Source: Pseudomonadota bacterium (lineage in GTDB: Bacteria; Pseudomonadota; Alphaproteobacteria; Rhizobiales; Xanthobacteraceae). From it: a stretch of 35,489 bases of DNA. Of this stretch, positions 1 to 7,393 are shown in pieces. The number at the start of each line of letters is the position of its first letter. The stretch's first letter is position 1. The position numbers and the translations under genes are program-made. The notes below the pieces were generated by a model. The model was not told where the DNA came from and did not search any database. It saw only the letters and a program-made list of their open reading frames with translations. The stretch lies in assembly GCA_023435725.1 (NCBI GenBank), contig JAEYRD010000234.1, forward strand, positions 1 to 35,489. The letters are read 5' to 3'.

Positions 1-1464
1 TTCCGCATCATCCGCGACTCCGAGCTCGAAATCGAGGAAGAGGCCGAGGACCTCGTCCGCCTGTTCGAGACGGCATTGAAGCGCCGCCGCCGCGGGTCGG
101 TGATCCGGCTCGAGATCGACGCCAAGATGCCGGAGGAACTGCGCAGCTTCGTGCAGCACGCGCTCTCGGCTGCCGACGATGAGGTGTTCCTCGTCGACGG
201 CGTACTCGCCATGAACGAGCTCTCGCAGCTCACCCGCCTCGACCGTCCCGACCTCGAATTCACCCCTTACGTGCCGCGCCATCCCGAGCGCGTGCGCGAG
301 CATGGTGGCGACATCTTTGCCGCAATCCGGCAGAAGGACCTCATCGTCCATCACCCCTACGAATCCTTCGACGTGGTGGTGCAATTTCTCCAGCAGGCCG
401 CGCGCGATCCTGATGTCGTCGCGATCAAGCAGACGCTCTATCGCACCTCCAACAACTCGCCGATCGTGCGCGCGCTCGCGGAAGCCGCCGAAGCCGGCAA
501 GTCCGTCACGGCGCTGATCGAACTGAAGGCGCGATTCGACGAAGAGGCCAATATCCGCTGGGCACGCGATCTCGAACGCGCTGGCGTGCAGGTCGTCTAC
601 GGCTTCCTCGAACTGAAGACGCACGCAAAACTCTCGATGGTGGTGCGCCGTGAAGGCGGAAGCCTCACAACTTACGTCCACACCGGCACCGGCAATTACC
701 ACCCAGTGACGGCGCGCATCTACACCGACCTCTCCTACTTCACCTCGGACCCAACCATCGGCCGTGACGCCGCGCGCGTATTCAACTTCATCACCGGCTA
801 TGCAGCGCCAAGCGATCTGGAAAAGATGGCGGTGTCGCCGCTGACGTTGCGCAAGCGCATCATCGAGCACATCCAGGGTGAGACCGCGCACGCGCGGCAC
901 GGCCGCCCCGGCGCGGTCTGGATGAAGATGAATGCGTTGGTCGACCCCGACATCATCGACGCGCTCTACGAGGCGTCACAGGCGGGCGTGCAGGTCGAGC
1001 TCGTGGTTCGCGGAATCTGCTGCCTCAGGCCCGGTATTCCCGGACTCTCGGAGAACATCCGCGTCAAGTCGATCATCGGTCGCTTCCTCGAGCACGGCCG
1101 AATCTACTGCTTCGGCATGGGCCAGGGCCTGCCGAGCGCGAAAGCCGCTGTGTATATCTCTTCGGCCGACATGATGCCGCGCAACCTCGACCGCCGCGTC
1201 GAGGTGCTGTGTCCGCTGCAAAATCCGACGGTGCATCAGCAGGTTCTCGAACAGATCATGGTCGCCAACCTGAAGGACAATGAGCAGAGCTGGCAATTGT
1301 TGCCCGATGGGTCCTCAACGCGTATGAAGGCCGCGAAGGGCGAGGAGCCTTTCAACGTCCACAACTACTTCATGACAAATCCGAGTCTGTCTGGCCGTGG
1401 AAAGTCGCTCAAGGAATCCTCGCCGCGCCGTCTCACGCGCCGTAATGAACGTCATCAATCCTGA
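1..1464 (+). CDS. ppk: Polyphosphate kinase 1, 3' part (5' end outside window)
   Basis: This enzyme reversibly polymerises the gamma phosphate of ATP into inorganic polyphosphate. The frame is open from base 1, so the N-terminal part of the protein lies outside the window; about 487 residues are visible. Seen: the KTHAKL motif near base 622, whose His corresponds to the autophosphorylated His435 of E. coli Ppk, and 19 residues later the YVHTGTGNYH motif, matching E. coli His454. The segment IELKARFDEEANIRWA is also typical of the phospholipase-D-like catalytic core. The C-terminus ends in a basic Ser/Arg-rich tail. ppx follows after 15 bases on the same strand, so the synthesis and degradation enzymes are probably co-transcribed. 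Assignment is firm; only the start is unknown. Confidence 0.97.
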   Translation, partial: FRIIRDSELEIEEEAEDLVRLFETALKRRRRGSVIRLEIDAKMPEELRSFVQHALSAADDEVFLVDGVLAMNELSQLTRLDRPDLEFTPYVPRHPERVREHGGDIFAAIRQKDLIVHHPYESFDVVVQFLQQAARDPDVVAIKQTLYRTSNNSPIVRALAEAAEAGKSVTALIELKARFDEEANIRWARDLERAGVQVVYGFLELKTHAKLSMVVRREGGSLTTYVHTGTGNYHPVTARIYTDLSYFTSDPTIGRDAARVFNFITGYAAPSDLEKMAVSPLTLRKRIIEHIQGETAHARHGRPGAVWMKMNALVDPDIIDALYEASQAGVQVELVVRGICCLRPGIPGLSENIRVKSIIGRFLEHGRIYCFGMGQGLPSAKAAVYISSADMMPRNLDRRVEVLCPLQNPTVHQQVLEQIMVANLKDNEQSWQLLPDGSSTRMKAAKGEEPFNVHNYFMTNPSLSGRGKSLKESSPRRLTRRNERHQS

Positions 1465-1479
1465 TCCGGGGTCCCTGAC

Positions 1480-2982
1480 GTGAAGCGGCCGCGCAAGCGC
1501 GGCTCTAGCGTCGCGGTCATCGACATCGGCTCCAACTCGGTCCGTCTCGTCGTCTACGAGGGACTGACCCGGAGCCTCATCCCGCTGTTCAACGAGAAGA
1601 CGCTGTGCGGCCTCGGACGCGAGGTGCAGAGCACCGGCCTGCTCGCGCCCGACGCCGTCGACAAGGCGCTGACGTCGCTGAAGCGGTTCCGCGCGCTGTG
1701 CCGCGTGATGCAGGTCGGACGCGTGTTTGCGATCGCGACCGCCGCCTGCCGCGACGCTTCCAACGGCCCGGACTTCATTGCGAAGGCCGAGCGCATCTGC
1801 GCCGTAAAAATCGAGATCCTGTCGGGCCCGCGCGAGGCGCGGCTGTCGGCGCTCGGCGTGATCTCCGGCATCCATCACCCCGATGGCATCGTCGGCGATC
1901 TCGGCGGTGGCTCGCTCGAGCTGATCGACGTCCGCAGGAACAACGTGCGCAGCGGTGTCACACTGCCGCTCGGCGGTCTCGCGCTCCAGGACCTCGCGCA
2001 CAAATCGCTCAAGCGCGCCGACCGCATCGTGCGCGAGGAACTCGACGAGGTGCCGCAGCTCACCACGGGGGTCGGCCGCACCTTCTACGCCGTGGGCGGC
2101 ACCTGGCGCGCGCTCGCGCGCATCCACATCATCCAGAGCGGTTATTCGCTGCAGGTGATGCACGGCTACTCCATCTCCGCAGCAGAAGCGCTCGACTTCT
2201 CGCGTCGCCTGCGGCGGCTCGCGGCCGCCGACATGCTTGCCGACATCGAGATCGTCGCCGACGCACGCCGCCCGCTCCTCACCTATGCGGCGCTGGTGCT
2301 CGAGCACATCATCCGGGTCGCCAAGCCGAAGACCATCGTGTTCTCGACCTTCGGAGTGCGTGAAGGCCTTCTGCACGAGAAGCTACCGGAGTCCGAACGC
2401 AACAAGGACGGGCTGATCTGCGCGGCCGAAGAGCTGAACCAGCTGCTATCGCGCTCGGCGAAGCACGCCCGTGAGTTGATCGCCTGGACCGACACCCTCG
2501 CGCGCGTGGTGAAGCTGCGCGAGACCGAAGAGGACCGCCGGCTGCGTCACACCGCGTGCCTGCTCTCCGACATCGGCTGGCGCGTGCATCCCGACCATCG
2601 CGGCGAGCAGACGCTGAGCCTGGTCGTGAACGGAAACTTCGGCGCGATCACCCATACCGAGCGCGCCTTTGTCGGCCTGTCGGTGTTCTATCGTTATGCG
2701 GGCCTCAGCGAGGAAAACCAGCCGCCGGCCACGATGCAGGAGCTGCTGACACCGGCGCAGCTCGAGCGCGCGCGCCTGCTGGGTGCGGCATTCCGCGTCG
2801 CGCATCTGATCTCGGCGGCGCGGCCAGGCGTGCTGCCGGCCACGCATTTCCGCAGCCAGGGACGCAAATTGATGCTGGTGTTCGAGCATCGCCTCGGCGA
2901 CCTCGTCGCCGACCGCGTCGGCAGCCGCTTCCGCCAGCTCGCCCGCCTGATCGGCCGCTCCGGCTCGATCGTGAGGCGCTAG
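1480..2982 (+). CDS. ppx: Exopolyphosphatase, Ppx/GppA family
   Basis: This protein of 500 residues is expected to hydrolyse terminal phosphates from polyphosphate, or pppGpp, in the cytoplasm. Seen: the N-terminal actin-like phosphate-binding loop VAVIDIGSNSVRLVVYEG (residues about 11-28) and the second glycine-rich loop GDLGGGSLELIDV near residue 140, both hallmarks of the Ppx/GppA fold. The C-terminal half carries an HD-like helical region (RHTACLLSDIGWRVHPDHRG), as in the long forms of the family. The start is GTG at 1480; no in-frame ATG lies close by and the Shine-Dalgarno sequence is weak (a GGGG run). It lies 15 bases after ppk. Ppx and GppA cannot be told apart from motifs alone; the ppk neighbour favours Ppx. 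Confidence 0.94.
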   Translation: MKRPRKRGSSVAVIDIGSNSVRLVVYEGLTRSLIPLFNEKTLCGLGREVQSTGLLAPDAVDKALTSLKRFRALCRVMQVGRVFAIATAACRDASNGPDFIAKAERICAVKIEILSGPREARLSALGVISGIHHPDGIVGDLGGGSLELIDVRRNNVRSGVTLPLGGLALQDLAHKSLKRADRIVREELDEVPQLTTGVGRTFYAVGGTWRALARIHIIQSGYSLQVMHGYSISAAEALDFSRRLRRLAAADMLADIEIVADARRPLLTYAALVLEHIIRVAKPKTIVFSTFGVREGLLHEKLPESERNKDGLICAAEELNQLLSRSAKHARELIAWTDTLARVVKLRETEEDRRLRHTACLLSDIGWRVHPDHRGEQTLSLVVNGNFGAITHTERAFVGLSVFYRYAGLSEENQPPATMQELLTPAQLERARLLGAAFRVAHLISAARPGVLPATHFRSQGRKLMLVFEHRLGDLVADRVGSRFRQLARLIGRSGSIVRR

Positions 2983-2986
2983 AAGA

Positions 2987-3847
2987 TCATTCCGCCGACG
3001 CCTTGGCGTGGCGCTCGGAAGTTTCGAGCGCGGCCAGGCTCAGGCTGCGCCGCCGCCAGATGCTGCCGACAACCAGCACGACGACGACACCGAGCGCCGC
3101 ACAGAGATATTCACCGCCTCCGCCGCCATGGGCGAATTGCGGCGGGATGCGCAAGGCAGCGAGCACATTGTCCAGGGACGCACCGAACGGGCCGTCGAAC
3201 AGCGTGTGCAGCTTCGGCGCGATGCCGGGATCGGTCGCGATCACCTCGCCGGCGATCCAGCCGAGCAGCGCCGCGCCGGCCCACACCAGGATCGGCAGCT
3301 TGGTCAGCAGCGCCATGATCAGCGCCGCACCGGCCACGATCAGGGGGACGCTGATGGCGAGGCCGAGGATCAACAACGGCACGCTGCCATTGGCGGCGGC
3401 GGCCACCGCGATGACGTTGTCCAGACTCATGACAATGTCGGCAACGACGACGATCTGCACCGCCTGCCAGAGATGCGAAGCCGACTCGACGCCGTCCTCG
3501 TCCTCTTGTTCCGGCACGAGGAGCTTTGCCGCAATCACGATCAGCGCGAGACCGCCGATGAGCTTGAGGTAGGGCAGCTCCATCAGGCTCGCGACGATGC
3601 CGGTGAAGATGATCCGCAGCAGCACGGCCGCGCCGGCACCCAGGATCATGCCCCAAAGCCGGTGCCGCGGCTTCAGGCCGCGGCAGGCAAGCGCGATCAC
3701 CAGCGCATTGTCGCCGGAGAGCAGGATGTTGATCCAGATGATCTTGCCGACCGCAATCCAGAAGGTCGGCTCGGCCATCTCATTGCGAAACTGGGTGAAG
3801 AATACCCCGATCGTAGCGGGATCGAAGATCTGCCAGAGCCAGTTCAC
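2987..3847 (-). CDS. TerC/YjbE-family integral membrane protein
   Basis: This is a 286-residue polytopic inner-membrane protein of the TerC family, YjbE-like subgroup. Seen: about seven hydrophobic segments, and two acidic motifs inside membrane segments, SGDNALV (about residue 44) and MSLDNVIAV (about residue 139), which are the diagnostic TerC Asp-Asn pairs thought to handle metal ions. The C-terminus is basic and polar (IWRRRS onward). The start is GTG at 3847, chosen because AAGGA lies six bases upstream. Some family members export manganese or contribute to metal or tellurite tolerance; the substrate here cannot be read from sequence. It converges with ppx, with four bases between the stop codons. 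The leader contains a dispersed repeat rather than a recognisable yybP-ykoY riboswitch. Confidence 0.9.
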   Translation of the reverse strand: MNWLWQIFDPATIGVFFTQFRNEMAEPTFWIAVGKIIWINILLSGDNALVIALACRGLKPRHRLWGMILGAGAAVLLRIIFTGIVASLMELPYLKLIGGLALIVIAAKLLVPEQEDEDGVESASHLWQAVQIVVVADIVMSLDNVIAVAAAANGSVPLLILGLAISVPLIVAGAALIMALLTKLPILVWAGAALLGWIAGEVIATDPGIAPKLHTLFDGPFGASLDNVLAALRIPPQFAHGGGGGEYLCAALGVVVVLVVGSIWRRRSLSLAALETSERHAKASAE

Positions 3848-3873
3848 AATACGTCCTTTCGCCCCGTCGTCTT

Positions 3874-3923
3874 AAAGCTTGATCCGGAAAAGTGTGTAGC
3901 GGCTTTCCGAAAAGATCATGCTC
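3874..3923. repeat. Dispersed intergenic palindromic repeat of Rhizobiales type
   Basis: A 50-base imperfect palindrome runs from AAAGCTTGATCCGGAAAAG to CTTTCCGAAAAGATCATGCTC. The paired cores are CCGGAAA and TTTCCG, flanked by a GATC on each side. From memory, near-identical elements are scattered between genes across Bradyrhizobium and related genomes. It sits between ndk and the TerC gene, inside the TerC leader as read on the minus strand. Function unknown; it could fold in RNA from either strand. Confidence 0.6.
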
Positions 3924-3933
3924 CAACAATAAC

Positions 3934-3964
3934 CTCAAGCGCGATGGCCTCCATCGCGCTTGAG
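3934..3964 (-). terminator. Strong hairpin downstream of ndk
   Basis: A perfect 14-bp inverted repeat (CTCAAGCGCGATGG and its complement) with a three-base loop lies 14 bases past the ndk stop codon. On the minus strand it is followed by the moderately T-rich GGTTATTGTTGG rather than a clean T-run. Intrinsic terminator or transcript-stabilising stem-loop for ndk is the likeliest role. It also separates ndk from the TerC gene. Confidence 0.65.
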
Positions 3965-3978
3965 TATCGGCTGATGGA

Positions 3979-4401
3979 TCAGCCGACGATCTCGTTGCCC
4001 GAGAAGAACTGCGCGATCTCGATCGCAGCGGTCTCCGGCGCGTCCGAGCCGTGAGCAGAATTCTCACCGATCGACTTGGCGTAGAGCTTGCGGATCGTAC
4101 CATCGGCCGCCTTGGACGGATCGGTCGCACCCATCGCGTCGCGGTATTTGGCGACAGCACCCTCGCCCTCCAGCACCTGGACGACCACCGGACCCGAGGT
4201 CATGAACTCGACGAGCTCGCCGAAGAACGGCCGCGCCTTGTGGACGGCATAGAAGGTCTCGGCCTGCTCCTTGGTCATGCGGATGCGCTTCTGCGCGACG
4301 ATGCGCAGGCCCGCCTTCTCGATCACGGCGTTAACCGCGCCGGTCAGGTTACGCGCGGTCGCATCGGGCTTGATGATCGAGAAAGTGCGTTCAATCGCCA
4401 T
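3979..4401 (-). CDS. ndk: Nucleoside diphosphate kinase
   Basis: Transfers the gamma phosphate of ATP to other nucleoside diphosphates through a phosphohistidine. The protein has 140 residues, the usual bacterial length. Seen: N-terminal ERTFSIIKPDAT, the ARPFF segment (57-61) and the active-site region IGENSAHGSDAPE with His117, the residue that is phosphorylated. The start at 4401 is preferred over an in-frame ATG two codons upstream because AAGGA lies seven bases before it, but only one base before the upstream ATG. It is a stand-alone housekeeping gene followed by a strong hairpin. Confidence 0.97.
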   Translation of the reverse strand: MAIERTFSIIKPDATARNLTGAVNAVIEKAGLRIVAQKRIRMTKEQAETFYAVHKARPFFGELVEFMTSGPVVVQVLEGEGAVAKYRDAMGATDPSKAADGTIRKLYAKSIGENSAHGSDAPETAAIEIAQFFSGNEIVG

Positions 4402-4711
4402 GGTCATGTCCTTGAGAAAATCGGTGGTTCGGAGTTGCGGGGCTTATATCGGCGCCTTCGCCATCCGGCAAGCGACTGCCAGATCGGCCCTCACAGGCGC
4501 TTCGCCGCAGGGCGCAGGCACCTGATTCCAACATGGATTACAACAATTTCACCCGGATGAACCCAATCTGAAGCCCCCGTCAGGATTCGGTTCAGTCTCG
4601 CGGGCGTAGGGTTGGGTCCATCGAAACCGAAGCCTGATCATGAGGCGGACCGTTTCGGCGGCCTTTTCATCGACGCGATAGCCCCGCGCCGGCAGTTTTG
4701 AGGAGATCACC
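4402..4711. other. Intergenic region between ndk and the small secreted protein gene
   Basis: These 310 bases separate two divergent genes and should contain both promoters. No convincing coding sequence was seen. The clearest structure is an inverted repeat, GAACCCAATC at 4559-4568 and GATTCGGTTC at 4584-4593, matching at nine of ten positions with a 15-base spacer. It lies about 120 bases before the 4712 start and could be an operator or fold in the leader RNA. No clear -35/-10 pair could be assigned. Confidence 0.4.
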
Positions 4712-4966
4712 ATGTTGAGGAAACTTTCGCTTGCCGCCATTGCCGCGGTCGCGCTGGGTGCCGCGCTGGCACCGACCTCCGCCTCCGCTCACTGGCATGG
4801 CGGCTGGGGCTGGCACGGCGGCGGCTGGCACGGTGGCTACGGCTGGGGCGCTCCGCGCTTCTATGGCGGGGGTCCCGTCTCCTACGGGTATGGCGGCTGC
4901 TACGTGCGCCGGCTGGTCCCGACCCCCTGGGGACCCCGCTGGCGGCTGATCAACCGCTGCTACTGA
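4712..4966 (+). CDS. Small secreted Gly/His/Trp-rich protein
   Basis: An 84-residue protein with a clear Sec signal peptide: basic start, hydrophobic AAIAAVALGAALA, and probable cleavage after SASA near residue 26. The mature part is built of GGW/GWGW/GGY units rich in Gly, His and Trp, then a short C-terminal domain CYVRRLVPTPWGPRWRLINRCY with two Cys that could form a disulfide. A GAGGAG ribosome binding site supports the start. No enzymatic motif is visible; the His-rich repeats could bind metal, which is only a suggestion. The protein at 29956-30297 has the same design, including the C-terminal aromatic/basic motif. A strong hairpin follows the gene. Confidence 0.8.
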   Translation: MLRKLSLAAIAAVALGAALAPTSASAHWHGGWGWHGGGWHGGYGWGAPRFYGGGPVSYGYGGCYVRRLVPTPWGPRWRLINRCY

Positions 4967-5013
4967 ACCCGCCTGCACCTCCCTAAGGTACCTATCCCCA
5001 AGGTACCATCCAA

Positions 5014-5049
5014 GCGAAGCCCCGGCGTTCCCCTGCGCCGGGGCTTCGC
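5014..5049 (+). terminator. GC-rich hairpin after the 4712 gene
   Basis: Perfect 14-bp inverted repeat, GCGAAGCCCCGGCG with its complement at 5036-5049, and an eight-base loop. It starts 48 bases after the stop codon of the small secreted protein. There is no following T-run on the plus strand, so it is a terminator-like stem-loop rather than a textbook intrinsic terminator. Just upstream, GGTACC occurs twice (4987-5007). Confidence 0.6.
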
Positions 5050-5177
5050 ATATGGCGGATATCGCGCATTCATACAATCTTTACTAGAATGCCGGGCATT
5101 CCCCGCACACGGCGAAACCATTTTGGGGGCCAAGGACTTGGTACCGTGTCGTCACTTTGAGAACACGGAACCTCGCG

Positions 5178-5360
5178 ATGGCTGGCCTTTTTGCCAATGA
5201 CAGCGAACAGATCGACCGGCGCACCAGCCGCGCGATTTGCGATGCCGTAGGCGAACGGCTCCAGCAGAGCCTTCGCCCCGAACCGCGACTGACCTCGCAT
5301 CTCGAGCACCTTCTGGACGAATTGAAGAAGCGCGATCGCGACGGCGGCTCGCAGAATTGA
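5178..5360 (+). CDS. Small conserved-looking protein of unknown function
   Basis: A 60-residue, highly charged, probably helical protein (starts MAGLFANDSEQIDRRTSRA, ends KKRDRDGGSQN). It has no signal peptide or membrane segment. The composition and codon pattern look coding, and it sits 64 bases before the ABC-F gene on the same strand, so it may be co-transcribed. The central pattern, a Gly-Glu-Arg-Leu helix, a Pro, then HLEHLLDELKK, loosely recalls the helix-Pro-helix layout of NepR anti-sigma factors, but the characteristic NepR residues are not convincing and no sigma factor or PhyR lies nearby. The start at 5178 has only a weak ribosome binding site. Function not recognised. Confidence 0.6.
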   Translation: MAGLFANDSEQIDRRTSRAICDAVGERLQQSLRPEPRLTSHLEHLLDELKKRDRDGGSQN

Positions 5361-5424
5361 CCGCCGCAAAACGGCCTGCGCAAAAACGGGTTGCGTTCGG
5401 GGCGCCTTGCGGTGACAAGGCCGC

Positions 5425-7287
5425 ATGCTCTCGATCACCGACCTCTCCATCCGCCTCGCCGGACGCCTTTTGATTGACCAGAGTTCCGTGCAGATCACGC
5501 CCGGCTCGCGCGTCGGCATGGTCGGGCGCAACGGCACCGGCAAGTCGACGCTGTTCAAGGTGATCCGGGGAGAGCTGGCGGCCGAGCACGGTTCGGTGAC
5601 CCTGCCGCCGCGCTGGCGGGTGGGCAGCCTCGCACAGGAAGCCCCGAACGGGCCCGAAAGCCTGATCTCTGTCGTGCTCAAGGCCGATCTCGAGCGCGAC
5701 GCGCTGCTCGCCGAGGCCGAAAGCGCGACCGATCCGCACCGGATCGCCGAGATCCAGACCCGGCTCGTCGACATCGACGCGCATTCGGCGCCGAGCCGCG
5801 CCGCCGCGATCCTCTCCGGCCTCGGCTTTTCCGCCGCTGACCAGCTGCGCCCCTGCGCCGAGTTCTCCGGAGGCTGGCGCATGCGCGTCGCGCTTGCCGC
5901 CACGCTGTTCGCGGCGCCCGACCTGTTGCTGCTCGACGAGCCCACCAACTATCTCGACCTCGAAGGCACGCTGTGGCTCGAGGACCACCTCGCGCACTAT
6001 CCGCGCACCGTGATCGTGATCAGCCACGACCGCGATCTCCTCGAGAGCTCGGTCGACCAGATCCTGCATCTGGAACGCGGCAAGCTCACGCTCTACCGCG
6101 GCACCTACTCCTCCTTCGAGGAGCAGCGCGCCGCGCGCGAGCTGCTCGACGCCAAGCAGGTCAAGCGCCAGGAAGCCGAACGCGCACGCCTGCAGGCCTT
6201 CGTCGACCGCTTCAAGGCCAAGGCCTCGAAAGCACGCCAGGCGCAGTCTCGCGTGAAGATGCTGGAGCGGCTGAAGCCGATCACGGCTCTGGTCACCGAA
6301 GACGTGCGCGAGATCAGCTTTCCCGCGCCGGAGAAGATCCTGTCGCCGCCGATCATTGCCGTCGACAATGCCTCGGTCGGTTACGATCCTGCAACGCCGG
6401 TGCTGGGCCGCGTGACGCTGCGCATCGACAATGACGACCGCATCGCGCTGCTCGGCGCCAACGGCAACGGCAAGTCGACACTCGTCAAACTGCTCGCCGG
6501 GCGCCTCGCGCCGTTCTCCGGCAAGGTGACGCGTGCCGACAAGCTGTCGATCGCCTATTTCGCACAGCACCAGCTCGATGAGCTCAACGAGGACGCCTCC
6601 GCCTACGACCACGTCCGCAAGCTGATGGGCGATGCGCCCGAAGCAAAGGTGCGCGCCCGTGCCGGCGCGATCGGCTTCTCCGGCAAGGCGGCCGACACCA
6701 AGGCGGGAAAACTGTCGGGCGGCGAGAAGGCGCGGCTCCTGCTGGGGCTTGCGACCTTCTTCGGCCCCAACATGATCATCCTGGACGAGCCGACCAACCA
6801 TCTCGACATCGACAGCCGTGCAGCTCTTGCGGAGGCGATCAACGAATTCCCCGGCGCGGTGATCATGGTCTCGCACGACCGCTATCTGATCGAGGCCTGC
6901 GCCGACCGCCTCTGGATCGTCGCCGATCGCACCGTCACCAACTACGACGGCGACCTCGACGAGTACCGCCGCCTGGTGCTGTCCGCGCGCAACGCGGAAG
7001 CCGCCCCGCGCGAGCGCAACACCGCGAGCGAAAAGCCGCCGCGTCCGAAGTCGGACAATCGCGGCTCGCTGAAGAAGCGCATCGCGGAAGCCGAAGCCGA
7101 GATCGCCCGCGTCAGCGAGATCATCACCAAGATCGACACGGCGCTTGCCCTGCCCGACATCTTCACCCGCGATCCCAAGCAGGCCGCGCAACTGTCAAAG
7201 GCGCGCGCGAACGCAGCGGATGCGCTGGCACGGGCGGAGGAGCAATGGCTCGAGGCGAGCACACAGTTCGATGAAGCGGCGGGCTAG
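5425..7287 (+). CDS. ABC-F family ATPase (ribosome-associated, Uup/EttA type)
   Basis: A 620-residue protein with two ABC ATPase domains and no membrane segments, the hallmark of ABC-F translation factors that act at the ribosomal E site. Seen: Walker A GRNGTGKST (34-42), signature FSGGWRMR and Walker B LLLLDEPTNYLDL in domain 1; the charged interdomain linker with FKAKASKARQAQSR, the tRNA-interacting motif region; then GANGNGKST, LSGGEKAR and MIILDEPTNHLDI in domain 2. A C-terminal coiled coil (from about residue 545) resembles that of Uup-like members. ATG at 5425 is preceded by an AAGG ribosome binding site. The exact subfamily (Uup, YheS or a resistance type) cannot be fixed by reading; nothing nearby suggests antibiotic resistance. 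Confidence 0.93.
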   Translation: MLSITDLSIRLAGRLLIDQSSVQITPGSRVGMVGRNGTGKSTLFKVIRGELAAEHGSVTLPPRWRVGSLAQEAPNGPESLISVVLKADLERDALLAEAESATDPHRIAEIQTRLVDIDAHSAPSRAAAILSGLGFSAADQLRPCAEFSGGWRMRVALAATLFAAPDLLLLDEPTNYLDLEGTLWLEDHLAHYPRTVIVISHDRDLLESSVDQILHLERGKLTLYRGTYSSFEEQRAARELLDAKQVKRQEAERARLQAFVDRFKAKASKARQAQSRVKMLERLKPITALVTEDVREISFPAPEKILSPPIIAVDNASVGYDPATPVLGRVTLRIDNDDRIALLGANGNGKSTLVKLLAGRLAPFSGKVTRADKLSIAYFAQHQLDELNEDASAYDHVRKLMGDAPEAKVRARAGAIGFSGKAADTKAGKLSGGEKARLLLGLATFFGPNMIILDEPTNHLDIDSRAALAEAINEFPGAVIMVSHDRYLIEACADRLWIVADRTVTNYDGDLDEYRRLVLSARNAEAAPRERNTASEKPPRPKSDNRGSLKKRIAEAEAEIARVSEIITKIDTALALPDIFTRDPKQAAQLSKARANAADALARAEEQWLEASTQFDEAAG

Positions 7288-7393
7288 ATTCAAAAACTGA
7301 AAAACAACCCCATGCACAGTAGCGGGGCGGCCGCCGCTCACGCTCAGGTGATGCAGCGCAAGACATTGAATTACGTGAATTAATTCGCCAAGA
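7288..7393. other. Convergent gap between the ABC-F gene and the HlyD-family gene
   Basis: 106 bases between two convergent stop codons. It holds a GGCGGCCGCC palindrome and an AT-rich GAATTAATTC palindrome near 7374-7383, but no hairpin followed by a T-run. Termination for either gene is not clearly visible. Confidence 0.4.

Noticed and set aside
3848..3978. yybP-ykoY-type manganese riboswitch before the TerC-family gene
   Set aside because: Such riboswitches often precede TerC genes, but this leader contains only the dispersed palindrome and the ndk hairpin; the expected conserved loops were not found.
5152..7191. Long open frame antisense to the ABC-F gene (679 codons)
   Set aside because: The sense strand carries two complete ATPase domains; the antisense frame has no recognisable motif.
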